A stretch of DNA of 64,000 bases from Natronomonas moolapensis 8.8.11. Lineage in GTDB: Archaea; Halobacteriota; Halobacteria; Halobacteriales; Haloarculaceae. Shown here in pieces: positions 45,520 to 54,316 of the stretch. Location: positions 186,001-250,000 of the forward strand of contig NC_020388.1 of the NCBI RefSeq assembly GCF_000591055.1. Direction: 5' to 3'. The first letter of the stretch is position 1. The number at the start of each line of letters is the position of its first letter. A program made the translations under genes and the position numbers. The notes beneath the pieces were generated by a model that saw only the letters and a program-made list of their open reading frames with translations, was not told the origin of the DNA and searched no databases.

Positions 45520-45635
45520 CTCATACTGACGGACAAACGAACGGACACACGACGCACGAGGCGCACGCCGTTCGACGGCGCGACCGGCGGATCACTCGTG
45601 CGTCGGGTTCATTTGAGTTCGTCCATCAGTATCAG
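45520..45635. mobile_element. MITE-like palindromic element, copy A
   Basis: Two imperfect 41-bp inverted arms (30 of 41 positions match; inner 11 bp GACGCACGAG-type ends are perfect) flank a 34-bp core containing GCCGTTCGACGGC. The outer ends read CTCATACTGA and TCAGTATCAG. The right end contains the stop codon of the leuA-type gene (TCA 45632-45634 on this strand). Copy B is at 62578-62693. Too short to encode a transposase; a MITE or a large terminator palindrome are the options. Confidence 0.65.
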
Positions 45636-47167
45636 TCGTCGGCCAACACCGGCGTGTCGGCGTCCGCCAGGAGCCGGTCGAGCGAGTCGACCATCGCCCG
45701 GACGGAGGCGGTGGTGATGTCCGAATCCGAGGCCGCAACGGTAACGGAACGATCGCCGCGGGACATCTCCACCTCGACGGTGACGACGGCGTCGGTGCCG
45801 CCCGTGATCGCATCGACGTGATAGGAGTCCAGTTGGGCGTTTGAGGCGGACCCGAGCGCCGACTTGACGGCGGCGATGGCGGCGTCGACGGGACCGCTGC
45901 CGGTGCCGGAGGCGACGCGCTCTTCGCCGTCGACCTGGAGGCGAACGGAGGCGGTCGGCGTCCCGCTACCGGAGGCCGCGGTCAGGTCGAGCAACTCGAC
46001 GCGGCGCTCGCGCTCGCGGCCCTGGACCTCCTCGGCGAACGTGAGCAGATCGGCATCCGTGACGCGCTTGCCGCGGTCGCCCAGGCGCTTGACCCGTTCG
46101 ACGACGTCGCCGAGGTCGTCGGCGTCGACCTCGATGTCGTGTTCGGCGAGTGCCGCTCGAACGCCGGCGCGGCCGGCGTGCTTCCCGAGGACGAGCCGGC
46201 GGGTTCGGCCGACCTTCTCCGGGGGATAGGGTTCGTACATCGCGTCGTCTTTCAGCGTCCCGTCGGTGTGGATGCCCGACTCGTGGGTGAAAGCGTTCTC
46301 ACCGACGACGGCCTTGTTCGGCGCGAGCGGGACGCCCGTCTTCGAGGCGACGAGCTGCCCGAGATCGTACAGCATCTCCGTGTCGAGGGTCTCGACGCCG
46401 TAGCCGTGATCGAGCGCGATCGCGACCTCCTCCAGGGCGACGTTGCCGGCGCGCTCGCCGATGCCGTTTATTGTGCCGTGGACGAGGTCAGCGCCCGCGG
46501 CGACGCCGACCAGGGCGTTCATCACCGCGAGGCCGAGGTCGTCGTGGGTGTGCATCGACGTCGGCCCGAGATCGGAGAGTTCGGCGTAGATCTCGAGCAT
46601 CCGGTCGGGCGTGGCGTGGCCGACAGTGTCGGGCGCACAGATCCGGTCCGCGCCGGCGTCGACGGCGGCCCCCATGAGTTCCGTCAGGAACTCCAGATCG
46701 GCTCGGGAGCCATCCTCGCCGAGGACCTCGACCCACAGGCCGTGTTCCTTGGCGTACTCGACGAGCTCGACGGTCTCGGCGACGACCGCCTCGCGGGTGC
46801 TGTCGACCTTGTCCTCGACGTGGCGGTCGCTCGCCGGTACGACGAGGTTGATTCCGTCGACGCCGCAGTCCAAGGCGAGGTCGACGTCGTTCTCGACGCC
46901 GCGGGCGAAACTCGTCACGCGGGCGTCGAGGCCGAGGTCGGTGACGCGGGCGATCGTCTCGCGCTCGCCCGGCCCGGTGCAGGCGCTGCCGGCCTCGACG
47001 AACTCGACGTCCGCCTCGTCGAGCGCTAAGGCGATTTCGGCCTTCTCGTCGGGTGTCAGCGAGATCCCGGGAGCCTGTTCGCCGTCCCGCAAGGTGGTGT
47101 CGAGAAACTGTACGTCACGGCCGTCGAGGGGAGCAGTCGCTGGGTGATCCCCGAATAGTGTCCTCAC
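45632..47167 (-). CDS. 2-isopropylmalate / (R)-citramalate synthase family enzyme
   Basis: 511 residues from GTG 47165-47167. The DRE-TIM metallolyase barrel has FLDTTLRDGEQAPGISLTPD, MHTHDDLGLAVMNALVG (metal His pair) and GTINGIGERAGNVALEEV; FTHESGIHTDGTLKD is next. The C-terminal LeuA-type regulatory domain is from about 395. The family includes LeuA (leucine) and CimA (isoleucine via citramalate); haloarchaea have both, and these cannot be separated by eye. The last codons run into palindromic element A, which supplies the TGA. Confidence 0.88.
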   Translation of the reverse strand: MRTLFGDHPATAPLDGRDVQFLDTTLRDGEQAPGISLTPDEKAEIALALDEADVEFVEAGSACTGPGERETIARVTDLGLDARVTSFARGVENDVDLALDCGVDGINLVVPASDRHVEDKVDSTREAVVAETVELVEYAKEHGLWVEVLGEDGSRADLEFLTELMGAAVDAGADRICAPDTVGHATPDRMLEIYAELSDLGPTSMHTHDDLGLAVMNALVGVAAGADLVHGTINGIGERAGNVALEEVAIALDHGYGVETLDTEMLYDLGQLVASKTGVPLAPNKAVVGENAFTHESGIHTDGTLKDDAMYEPYPPEKVGRTRRLVLGKHAGRAGVRAALAEHDIEVDADDLGDVVERVKRLGDRGKRVTDADLLTFAEEVQGRERERRVELLDLTAASGSGTPTASVRLQVDGEERVASGTGSGPVDAAIAAVKSALGSASNAQLDSYHVDAITGGTDAVVTVEVEMSRGDRSVTVAASDSDITTASVRAMVDSLDRLLADADTPVLADD

Positions 47168-47351
47168 GGTAGAAGCCTCGTTATTCGGCGAGCGGTCGAA
47201 TTTCTCGACCAGCCGCCTCGCGGCGACTTACTCTATCCTCTGCCGGGGTGGCGTTCGGCATGGTTGTACGCGAACGATAGCCACGGACGTTCATTAACTT
47301 GCTGGTTGCCGCCCGTCGCGCCGTCGGTGTGACGGCCCGGTTCGGCCGGCG
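47168..47351. other. Short intergenic region
   Basis: It holds the likely promoter of the leuA-type gene (GAATAACG on the minus strand near 47183-47190) and the 3' end of the DUF192 unit. Nothing else was recognised. Confidence 0.4.
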
Positions 47352-47702
47352 CTATGAGGGCTCGATCCGGACCGAATCGCCCGCCGAGACGCCGTCGGCC
47401 GCCCCAGCCGGGAGTTCGACCACGGTGTCGGCCTCGGCGCGGCCGCGGCCGGTCCACCCCGACAGCCGCTTTTTTTTCCGGACCTCGCCGTCGACGAGCC
47501 AGATCGCGTCGATATCGAAGGGGACGAAGAGCATATGCAGCCCCCGCGCCGAGACCCCCGAGAACGGGAACACGAGCGCGTAGCCGTCGGGGATCGATCG
47601 CCGGAACATCAGCCCGACCCCCTGGGCGAGGAGCCCCTCGGCACGGTCGGCGCGGTCGGCGAGCGTTCGCGTTCCGTCGGGCGTGTCGTGAACGACGCGC
47701 AC
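47352..47702 (-). CDS. DUF192 family protein
   Basis: 116 residues, GTG start at 47700-47702. The family pattern is complete: GLMFRRSIPDGYALVFPF, MLFVPFDIDAIWLVDGEV, and TVVELPAGAADGVSAGDSV. DUF192 proteins are small beta-barrels of uncertain role. The strong minus-strand TATA run at 47725-47735 is about 27 bp from the GTG, supporting that start. Confidence 0.9.
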   Translation of the reverse strand: MRVVHDTPDGTRTLADRADRAEGLLAQGVGLMFRRSIPDGYALVFPFSGVSARGLHMLFVPFDIDAIWLVDGEVRKKKRLSGWTGRGRAEADTVVELPAGAADGVSAGDSVRIEPS

Positions 47703-47724
47703 GGACGGGGATGGGCCGGGAATA

Positions 47725-47735
47725 TATAAAAAGGC
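47725..47735 (-). promoter_or_regulatory. TATA element of the DUF192 gene
   Basis: The minus strand reads TTTTTATATAT, centred about 28 bp before the GTG. A second TATA-like run at 47756-47765 could serve either strand. Confidence 0.6.
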
Positions 47736-47848
47736 CCCGGGCAGGGCCGGAGTGGGTATATAAATCAGTCTGGTATCGCGTGATAGGACCGTAGCGCATA
47801 TGAACTACCTGCGCGGTCGCTCCGCGGGCTCGGGCCGCCGCGGTCCCG

Positions 47849-48010
47849 TCAGGCGAGCGCGTTCAGCATCAACACGAATACGCCGAGGAGGACTCCAAAG
47901 GCGACGACCGTTCGGGGATCCATCGTCGGCGTGTTGCTGTCCTCGGAGTCGAAATACCGGACGAGTCCGGCACTGGACATCAGCCCGCCGGAGTTTTCTC
48001 CGCTGCTCAT
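47849..48010 (-). CDS. secG: Preprotein translocase subunit Sec61-beta
   Basis: 53 residues, easily overlooked because of its size. [20 protein letters not shown] is the conserved cytosolic N-terminus of archaeal Sec61-beta, then [12 protein letters not shown] and one C-terminal transmembrane helix ([20 protein letters not shown]). It is the small tail-anchored subunit of the SecYE-beta channel. ATG 48008-48010, stop 47849-47851. It is divergent from thioredoxin. Confidence 0.92.
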   Translation of the reverse strand: MSSGENSGGLMSSAGLVRYFDSEDSNTPTMDPRTVVAFGVLLGVFVLMLNALA

Positions 48011-48072
48011 ACCCCATGATTCATTGCAGGACTCCTAAGCGTTTCGACACTGACCGGTGCCGTTTGGAAAAC

Positions 48073-48080
48073 GTTTATGC
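48073..48080 (+). promoter_or_regulatory. TATA element of the thioredoxin gene
   Basis: GTTTATGC lies about 27 bp before ATG 48104, as for leaderless genes, and supports this start over an in-frame ATG nine codons earlier. Confidence 0.5.
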
Positions 48081-48103
48081 GGTCGGATCGGGTACCAGTA
48101 GCT

Positions 48104-48370
48104 ATGTCCGTCACGCTCAAGGACTTTTATGCGGACTGGTGCGGCCCGTGTAAGACCCAAGACCCAATCCTCGAGGAGCTCGCGGAGGACTATCCGGACG
48201 TCGAGTTCGATAAAGTCGACGTCGATTCCGAACAGGACGTCGCCAACGAGTATCAGGTCCGCTCGCTCCCGACGCTCATCGTCGAGAACGACCAGGGCGT
48301 CGTCGAGCGCTTCGTCGGCGTCACCCAACGCGACGACCTCGAGACCGCTCTCGGGGACGCCGGGGCGTAG
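48104..48370 (+). CDS. trxA: Thioredoxin
   Basis: 88 residues, a short thioredoxin fold with the active-site DFYADWCGPCKTQDPILEEL (CGPC near residues 13-16), the cis-proline segment VRSLPTLIVEN and FVGVTQRDDL at the end. It reduces protein disulfides. The compact N-terminus lacks the first beta-strand of classical Trx, as in many archaeal forms. It is convergent with argF, 54 bp apart. Confidence 0.93.
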   Translation: MSVTLKDFYADWCGPCKTQDPILEELAEDYPDVEFDKVDVDSEQDVANEYQVRSLPTLIVENDQGVVERFVGVTQRDDLETALGDAGA

Positions 48371-48424
48371 CTCGACGGATACCGAAAGAACGACCCCCTT
48401 TTTGTGACGCTATCGGCGGTCCCG

Positions 48425-49315
48425 CTACAGCAGCGACGTCAACAGTCCCTTCTGGGCGTGCAGGCGGTTCTCCGCCTGATCCCACACGATCGCGTTGTCG
48501 CTCTCGATGGCCGCGTCCGTGACTTCCTCGCCGCGGTGGGCGGGCAGACAGTGCATCAGGAGCCGGTCGCCGAGGAGCTCTTCTGTCACCTGAAACCCCG
48601 CCTTCGAGAACGCGTCGAGCTTCTCGGCCCGCTCGGACTCTTGGCCCATGCTCACCCACACGTCGGTATAGACGACGTCCGCGTCCGCGACGGCCGCTTC
48701 GGGACCGGAGACGACCTCCGGGGCGCTCCCGAGTTCGGCCGCCCGGTCGAGCACCGCCTCGTCGACGCCGTACCCCTCCGGCGTCGCGACGACGAGGTCG
48801 AGACCGACCATCGCCGCCCCGAGGACGAACGACTGACAGACGTTGTTGCCGTCGCCGACCCACGCGACGCGGGCGTCGAACCCGTCGAAGCGCTCCCGGA
48901 TGGTCAACAGGTCGGCGAGCGTCTGACAGGGGTGGGCGTCGTCGGTCAGCCCGTTGACCACGGGGACGGTCGCGTACTCGCCCAACTCGACCACGTCGGC
49001 GTGGTCGAAGACACGTGCCATGATGACGTCGACGTAGCGGCTCAGCGCCCGCGCGGTGTCTTTGACCGGTTCGCCGTGGCCGAGGTGGATGTCGTCGGGG
49101 CCGAGAAAGATCGCGTGCCCGCCGAGCTGTGTCGCGCCGGTCTCGAAGGAGACCCGCGTCCGTGTCGAGGGCTTCTCGAAGATCATCGCGAGCGTTCCGC
49201 CGTCGAGCGCGTCGGCCGTCTTGCCGCGGGCGGTCCGCTCTTTCAGGTCGATCGCGCTCGTCAGTACGTCGTCGAGCTCCTCGCGCGTCAGGTCGTCGAT
49301 GTTCAGGAAGTTCAT
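48425..49315 (-). CDS. argF: Ornithine carbamoyltransferase
   Basis: 296 residues. Carbamoyl-phosphate motif EKPSTRTRVSFE, HPCQTLADLLTI, and ornithine-side HCLPAHRGEEVTD are intact. It makes citrulline from ornithine and carbamoyl phosphate. It is the last gene of the arginine operon, 15 bp after argE. The order argG-H-W-X-C-B-D-E-F places all steps from glutamate to arginine except carbamoyl-phosphate synthesis in one transcription unit. Confidence 0.96.
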   Translation of the reverse strand: MNFLNIDDLTREELDDVLTSAIDLKERTARGKTADALDGGTLAMIFEKPSTRTRVSFETGATQLGGHAIFLGPDDIHLGHGEPVKDTARALSRYVDVIMARVFDHADVVELGEYATVPVVNGLTDDAHPCQTLADLLTIRERFDGFDARVAWVGDGNNVCQSFVLGAAMVGLDLVVATPEGYGVDEAVLDRAAELGSAPEVVSGPEAAVADADVVYTDVWVSMGQESERAEKLDAFSKAGFQVTEELLGDRLLMHCLPAHRGEEVTDAAIESDNAIVWDQAENRLHAQKGLLTSLL

Positions 49316-49330
49316 GATCCGTGGTGGGGC

Positions 49331-50428
49331 TCAGGTGAGGTCCGCCGCGACGGCCTCCAAAACGGCGACCGCGCGGTCCAGTTCGTGCAGTTCGAGGTGT
49401 TCGTTCGGTGCGTGATCGAGCTCGGAGTCGCCGGGACCGTACGTGACCATCGGGCAGTCCCACGCCCCCGCGTAGATGTTCATATCGGCGGTGCCGGTCT
49501 TTCTGAGGAGGCGCGGATCGCCGCCGGCCTCGCGGATCGCGACGCGAAACGCCCGCGCGACCGGGGTTCGAGGGCTCTGCATCGTCGGCTCGACCGAGTC
49601 CGTCCAGGTGACGGTACCGGCCCCGAGTTCGCCGGCGGCCAGTTCCCTGAGGTCCGCCGTCGAGTACCGCGGCGGCACCCGCAACTGGACGTCGAGGGTC
49701 GTCTCGACCGCGAGACCGTCCTCGCTGACGCCACCCTCGATCGAGACCGGTTTCGGCGTGACCTGCTCGAAGACCGGTGCGTCGCCGGCATCGTCGGCGT
49801 CCCGTTGTTCCGCCGGAGCAACGCCGCCATCGAAGCGATCCTCGACCGCCGACCACCACCCGATCGCGTCTTGGATGGCGTTGTTCTCCGGGCGGGAGGT
49901 GTGGCCGGACTCCGAGGTACAGAGATACGTCCCGCTGAGCATCCCCCGGTAGCCGAGGGTGATCCCGTCCGCGCCGGAGGGTTCGCCGTTGACGACGGCG
50001 TCGGGTGCGGCGCGATCCTCGATGAGGTGTCGTGCGCCGCGGGAGTCGACTTCCTCGCCGACGACGCCGACGAAGGAGACCCCGGTCCGGACGGCCGCGA
50101 CCGCCAGCGCCGCGAGCGGTCCCTTCGCGTCGACCGAACCGCGGCCCCACAGCTCGAGGCCGCGGTCGCCGTCCTCGATCCGAACCGGAATGTCACCCGG
50201 GACGGTGTCGATGTGGGAGGTGTAGAGGACGCTGTCGTCGGCCGGCGCGCGGACGTTCCCGACCTCGTCGACGAAGACCTCGCGGCCGTGCGATTCAAAA
50301 AAGCCAGCGAGCGCCGCCGCGCACTCGCCCTCCTCGGGCGTCGGCGAGGGGGTCGAAACGAGCGTCTCGAGCAGCTTGCGGGCCTCGGTATCGGGAGCGA
50401 GGCCCGACTCGCGCGCCGGTTCGCTCAC
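49331..50428 (-). CDS. argE: [LysW]-ornithine / lysine hydrolase
   Basis: 365 residues, M20-family metallopeptidase (LysK/ArgE type). Metal-binding segments are LYTSHIDTVPGDIPV, GRGSVDAKGPLAALA (catalytic Asp and metal Asp) and GEEVDSRGARHL; late KTGTADMNIYAG fits LysK. It releases ornithine from the carrier protein ArgW. The GTG at 50426-50428 overlaps the argD stop (GTGA), so translation is coupled. Confidence 0.9.
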   Translation of the reverse strand: MSEPARESGLAPDTEARKLLETLVSTPSPTPEEGECAAALAGFFESHGREVFVDEVGNVRAPADDSVLYTSHIDTVPGDIPVRIEDGDRGLELWGRGSVDAKGPLAALAVAAVRTGVSFVGVVGEEVDSRGARHLIEDRAAPDAVVNGEPSGADGITLGYRGMLSGTYLCTSESGHTSRPENNAIQDAIGWWSAVEDRFDGGVAPAEQRDADDAGDAPVFEQVTPKPVSIEGGVSEDGLAVETTLDVQLRVPPRYSTADLRELAAGELGAGTVTWTDSVEPTMQSPRTPVARAFRVAIREAGGDPRLLRKTGTADMNIYAGAWDCPMVTYGPGDSELDHAPNEHLELHELDRAVAVLEAVAADLT

Positions 50429-51552
50429 GCGAGGACCGCCTCCAGGGCGTCGACGAAGGCGTCGGCGTGCTCGCGTTCGATCGTTAACGGCGGCAGGAGC
50501 CGCAATACAGTCCGACCGGCTGGTAGCGCGAGGACGTCGTGGTTCAACGCCAGATCGCGCAACAGGCGGTTCGAACCGCGTTTGACCTCGATACCGATCA
50601 TCAGCCCGTGGCCGCGGACCTCCCGGACGTCGTCGCCGAGGCGGTCCTCGATCTGCCCGCGGATGTACGCGCCCACCTCGGCCGCGTGGGCGGGCAGGGA
50701 CTCCCGTTCGAGGACGTCCAGCGTCGCCCCCGCCGCCGCGGAGACGACCGGCCCGCCGGAGAAGGTCGAGCCGTGGTTGCCCGAGTCCTCGGCAATCCAG
50801 TCGCGACACAGCGTCGCGCCCATCGGAAGCCCGCTCGCGAGGCCCTTCGCCGTCGTCAACACGTCGGGGACGACGTCGTACTTGTCGGCGGCCCACAGCT
50901 CGCCGGTGCGGCCGAGGCCGGTCTGGATCTCGTCGAGGATCAACGCGGCGCCGGAGGTCGCCGTCTGAACGCGTACCGACTGGAGGTACTCCTTGGAGAC
51001 GGGGTTGATCCCGCCCTCGCCCTGCAGGGGTTCGATGATGACCGCGGCGGTGTCGTCGTCGACCGCCTCGGCCATCGCCTCGCTGTCCCCGTACTCGACG
51101 AACTCGAAGTCCCCGGCGAGGGGGCCGAACCCCTCTTTGTACTTGTCCTTCCAGGTGGCCGCGAGCGCCCCCATCGTCCGCCCGTGAAAGCCCCGTTTCG
51201 TGGCGACGATCTTCGAGCGTCCGGTGGCGTGGCGGGCGAACTTCAGCGCCGCCTCGTTGGCCTCCGTCCCGGAGTTACAGAGCCAGACGTTGTCGATATC
51301 GACCGGAGCGACGTCGGCCAGCTGCTCGTACAGCGCCGTCCGGGCGGCGTGGGGGTACGACGCCTGCACGTAGAACAGGTCCTCGAGTTGCGTGGTGGCC
51401 GCGTCGACGACCTCCGGGTGGCAGTGGCCCACCGGCGTGCAGGCGTAGCTCGCGCCGAAGTCGAGGTACTCGTTGCCGTTCGTGTCGTAGAGATACGCTC
51501 CCTCGCCACGGTCGATGCGGATCGGTTTCTCCGAAAAAATGAAGCCGCTCAT
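50425..51552 (-). CDS. argD: [LysW]-glutamate-semialdehyde aminotransferase
   Basis: 375 residues, class III PLP aminotransferase. FGASYACTPVGHCHPEVVDA, NSGTEANEAALKFARHATGR, LDEIQTGLGRTGELWA and TTAKGLASGLPMGA (PLP Lys) are present. In this operon it acts on the carrier-bound semialdehyde to give [LysW]-ornithine; LysJ-type use for lysine cannot be excluded, but haloarchaea generally make lysine by the diaminopimelate route. Confidence 0.94.
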   Translation of the reverse strand: MSGFIFSEKPIRIDRGEGAYLYDTNGNEYLDFGASYACTPVGHCHPEVVDAATTQLEDLFYVQASYPHAARTALYEQLADVAPVDIDNVWLCNSGTEANEAALKFARHATGRSKIVATKRGFHGRTMGALAATWKDKYKEGFGPLAGDFEFVEYGDSEAMAEAVDDDTAAVIIEPLQGEGGINPVSKEYLQSVRVQTATSGAALILDEIQTGLGRTGELWAADKYDVVPDVLTTAKGLASGLPMGATLCRDWIAEDSGNHGSTFSGGPVVSAAAGATLDVLERESLPAHAAEVGAYIRGQIEDRLGDDVREVRGHGLMIGIEVKRGSNRLLRDLALNHDVLALPAGRTVLRLLPPLTIEREHADAFVDALEAVLA

Positions 51553-51565
51553 GGTTGGTGTGATG

Positions 51566-52399
51566 TCATTCGAGCGCGCTAGGCAGCACGTCCGTGCCGC
51601 CGCCGTCTATCGCCGATCGGATCGGGGCGTCCGCGTTCGCGTTGGCGACGACGACCCGTTCGGCGCCGCCCTCGAGGGCCTCCGTCGCCGCCATCACTTT
51701 CCGCCCCATGAACCCCTCGGCGGCCGCCCGCAGCTCCTCGTAGGCGTCGGGGGTGTCGACGCGGTCGATGACCGTCGAGGGGTCGTCGGGATCGCGGTAG
51801 ACGCCCGCCACGTCTGTCAACGAGACGAGCGTCCCTCCGAGTTCGGCCGCGACGGCCGCCGCGGCGCGGTCGGCGTCGGTGTTGACGGCGACGCCGTCGT
51901 CGGCCAGCATCGGCGGCGAGGCGACGGGCGTGTAGCCGTCCGAGAGCAGCGTCGAGAGCAACCCGCCGTTGACCGACTCGATCGTCCCGGAGTGGTCGCC
52001 GCGTCTGATCTTCTTTGTGCCGTCCTCGACGACCCGAACCGCGGATTTGCGCGGGCCGGTAAACAGCCCGCCGTCGACGCCGGAGAGCCCGACCGCGTCG
52101 ACGCCCTGGTTCCGGAGGCCGGTCACGAGGTCGGTGTTGACCTGCCCGGCCAGCGCCATCTTGAAGACGTCCATCGTCTCCGCGTCGGTGAAACGGCCGA
52201 CGACGCCGGAGGGCGTCTCGACGTACTCCGGTTCGACCCCCATCCGTTCTAGGGCGTCGTCGACGGCCGTCGAGCCGCCGTGGACGACGACGACGTCGGT
52301 GCCGTCCTCGCGGACCGAAGCGACGTTCGCGAGCGCCCCCTCGGGGTCGACTGCGCGGGCCCCCCCGATTTTGACGACGACGGTGTCGGGGTCAGTCAT
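51566..52399 (-). CDS. argB: [LysW]-glutamate / aminoadipate kinase
   Basis: 277 residues, amino-acid kinase fold. VVVKIGGARAVDPEGALANV, VVVVHGGSTAVDDALERMGV, VGLSGVDGGLF and NTDADRAAAAVAAEL match LysZ/ArgB. It phosphorylates the gamma-carboxyl of carrier-bound glutamate. Its start overlaps the argC stop (ATGA at 52396-52399). Confidence 0.94.
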   Translation of the reverse strand: MTDPDTVVVKIGGARAVDPEGALANVASVREDGTDVVVVHGGSTAVDDALERMGVEPEYVETPSGVVGRFTDAETMDVFKMALAGQVNTDLVTGLRNQGVDAVGLSGVDGGLFTGPRKSAVRVVEDGTKKIRRGDHSGTIESVNGGLLSTLLSDGYTPVASPPMLADDGVAVNTDADRAAAAVAAELGGTLVSLTDVAGVYRDPDDPSTVIDRVDTPDAYEELRAAAEGFMGRKVMAATEALEGGAERVVVANANADAPIRSAIDGGGTDVLPSALE

Positions 52400-53439
52400 G
52401 GCGCTCCCACCGGGTGCAGCCCGGCGAACTCCAGGCCGGCCGTCTCCTCGAGACCCAAGGCGACGTTGGCCGCGTGGACGGCCTGCCCCGCCGAGCCCTT
52501 CATCATGTTGTCGATCGCCGAAAAGACGACGATCCGGCCGTTCCGGGGGTCGAGTTCGAAGCCGACTTCCGCGTGGTTCGAGCCCGCGACCGCCTTCGGT
52601 TCCGGATACCGGTACACCCCGGAGCCGCCCGAGACGATCCGGACGAACGGCTCCTCCGCGTAGCTGCCGCGGTACGCCGTCCAGAGGTCACCCGTCGAGA
52701 CGGGGTCGTCGGGGTAGACGTGACAGGTTGCCGACGCGCCACGGGTCATGTCGACCGCGTGGGCGCTGAAGGAGACCCCCGTGCCGAGGAAGGCCTCGAT
52801 CTCGGCCTCGTGGCGGTGGCCCGTCGGCGCGTAGGGCCTGACGACCCCCGAACGCTCGGGGTGTGAGGAGGCCTCGCCGCCGCCCGCGCCGCCCTCCGAG
52901 GAGCCGACCTTCACGTCGACGACGATCCGCTCGCCGCCGGAGAGGACGTCGGCGTCGAAGAGCGGCTTCAACCCGAGGATCGCCGCGGTGGCGTTACAGC
53001 CCCCCGAAGCGATCAGCTCCGCGCCGGGGAGGTTCTCGCGGTTGAGCTCCGGCAAGGCGTACTCGGCGTCGGCGAGCAGTTCGGGGCGGTCGTGGCCGTC
53101 GTACCACTCGTCGTACTCGGCCTCGGTGTCGAGTCTGAAATCGGCGCTCAGGTCGACGACCGTGCCGGCCGCCTCGCGGAAGGAATCGATACGCTCCATC
53201 GAGACGCCGTGAGGCGTACACGCGAAGAGGACGTCGACCGATTCGAGGTCGTCGGGGTCGGAAAACCGCAGGTCCATCCCCCGCAGGTTCGGGTGGACGG
53301 AGCCGACCGTCTTGTTCTCGTAGCTCCGGCTCGTCGCCTGGACGACGTCGACGTTCGGATGGCCGTAGAGCAACCGGAGCAACTCCCCGCCGGTGAAGCC
53401 GCTGGCGCCGACGACGCTCGCGGCGTAGGACTCCGTCAT
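52396..53439 (-). CDS. argC: [LysW]-glutamyl-phosphate reductase
   Basis: 347 residues. NADPH motif VVGASGFTGGELLRLLYGHP, catalytic Cys in LIASGGCNATAAILGLKP, then HRHEAEIEAFLG. It reduces the acyl phosphate on the carrier to the semialdehyde. It lies 13 bp after argX. The LysY/ArgC pair of archaea is hard to tell apart by sequence; the operon argues for arginine. Confidence 0.94.
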   Translation of the reverse strand: MTESYAASVVGASGFTGGELLRLLYGHPNVDVVQATSRSYENKTVGSVHPNLRGMDLRFSDPDDLESVDVLFACTPHGVSMERIDSFREAAGTVVDLSADFRLDTEAEYDEWYDGHDRPELLADAEYALPELNRENLPGAELIASGGCNATAAILGLKPLFDADVLSGGERIVVDVKVGSSEGGAGGGEASSHPERSGVVRPYAPTGHRHEAEIEAFLGTGVSFSAHAVDMTRGASATCHVYPDDPVSTGDLWTAYRGSYAEEPFVRIVSGGSGVYRYPEPKAVAGSNHAEVGFELDPRNGRIVVFSAIDNMMKGSAGQAVHAANVALGLEETAGLEFAGLHPVGAP

Positions 53440-53452
53440 TGGGCCCCCCCGA

Positions 53453-54316
53453 TCATGCCGCCACCTCGACGTTTCGGACGCGGGCCTCGAGCCAATCGAC
53501 GACGGCGGCGGGGACGTCGGTTTCGGTGACCTCGTTCAGCGCTTTGAATTCGACAGTGTGGTTCACCTCGTGGACGGTGTAGGAGTCGCCCGTCTCCATG
53601 AGATCGACTCCGAGCAGGCCGCCCCCGACCGCCTCGGAGGCGCGCTCGACGAGGTCGGCCATCTCGGGGGTGATCTCGATCGGTTCGGTCTCGGCACCGC
53701 GGGCGGCGTTCGTCAGCCAGTGCTCCGAGGAGCGGGCCATCCCCGCGATCGGCTCGCCGTCGGTGGCGACGACGCGGATGTCGCGGCCCGGCTTCTCGAC
53801 GAACTCCTGGATGTAGAACACCTTGTGTTCGTAGTGGCCGAGCGTCTCTTTGTGTTCGAGAATAGCCTCGGCAGCGTCCCGCGAGTCGATTTTCGCCATC
53901 AGCCGCCCCCACGACCCGATGACGGGCTTCAGCACGCAGGGGTAGCCGAACTCCTCGATCGACTCCATGGCTGCTTCCTTGGTGAACGTGACCTCGGTCG
54001 CCGGCGTCGGCACGTCCGCGTTCGCGAGTACGAGGCTGTTTCTGGCTTTGTCGGCACAGACCGCCGCCGTCTCCGGCCCGTTCACCACGGGGACGTCGTA
54101 GGCGTCGACGAACCGGGTGATGTACCGCGATCGGCTGGTCGCGAGACAGCGGTCGACGACGATGTCGAGCCCTTCGAGGACCTCCGGCGGTTCGTGGACG
54201 CCGAAACGTTCCTTTCGCACGTCGATCTTCGTGACCTCGTGGCCCCGGTCGCGGAGCTCGCTCAAAAGAAGCTTCTCGTCGCGGCGGATCCGCGAGTAGA
54301 GCACGCCGACGTTCAC
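53453..54316 (-). CDS. argX: Glutamate-[LysW] ligase (ATP-grasp)
   Basis: 287 residues, LysX/ArgX type of the RimK-like ATP-grasp superfamily. YPCVLKPVIGSWGRLMAKI (ATP-binding loop), YIQEFVEKPGRDIRVVATDG and DSYTVHEVNHTVEFKALNEV (metal site) are typical. It joins glutamate through its amino group to the C-terminal Glu of ArgW, protecting it for the next steps. The GTG at 54314-54316 overlaps TGA of the last mini-ORF of the 59-bp array (GTGA) and follows GAGGTGA by six bases, so its translation should depend on that chain. Confidence 0.94.
   Translation of the reverse strand: MNVGVLYSRIRRDEKLLLSELRDRGHEVTKIDVRKERFGVHEPPEVLEGLDIVVDRCLATSRSRYITRFVDAYDVPVVNGPETAAVCADKARNSLVLANADVPTPATEVTFTKEAAMESIEEFGYPCVLKPVIGSWGRLMAKIDSRDAAEAILEHKETLGHYEHKVFYIQEFVEKPGRDIRVVATDGEPIAGMARSSEHWLTNAARGAETEPIEITPEMADLVERASEAVGGGLLGVDLMETGDSYTVHEVNHTVEFKALNEVTETDVPAAVVDWLEARVRNVEVAA

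Noticed and set aside
45560-45600. Reading the palindromic element core as a tRNA-like or ncRNA gene
   Set aside because: The core pairs mostly with itself and the arms; there is no anticodon-like loop or promoter.
47756-47850. Plus-strand TATA run that could start an RNA antisense to Sec61-beta
   Set aside because: The same run can serve as a minus-strand promoter for DUF192; no RNA-like structure or conserved motif was seen.
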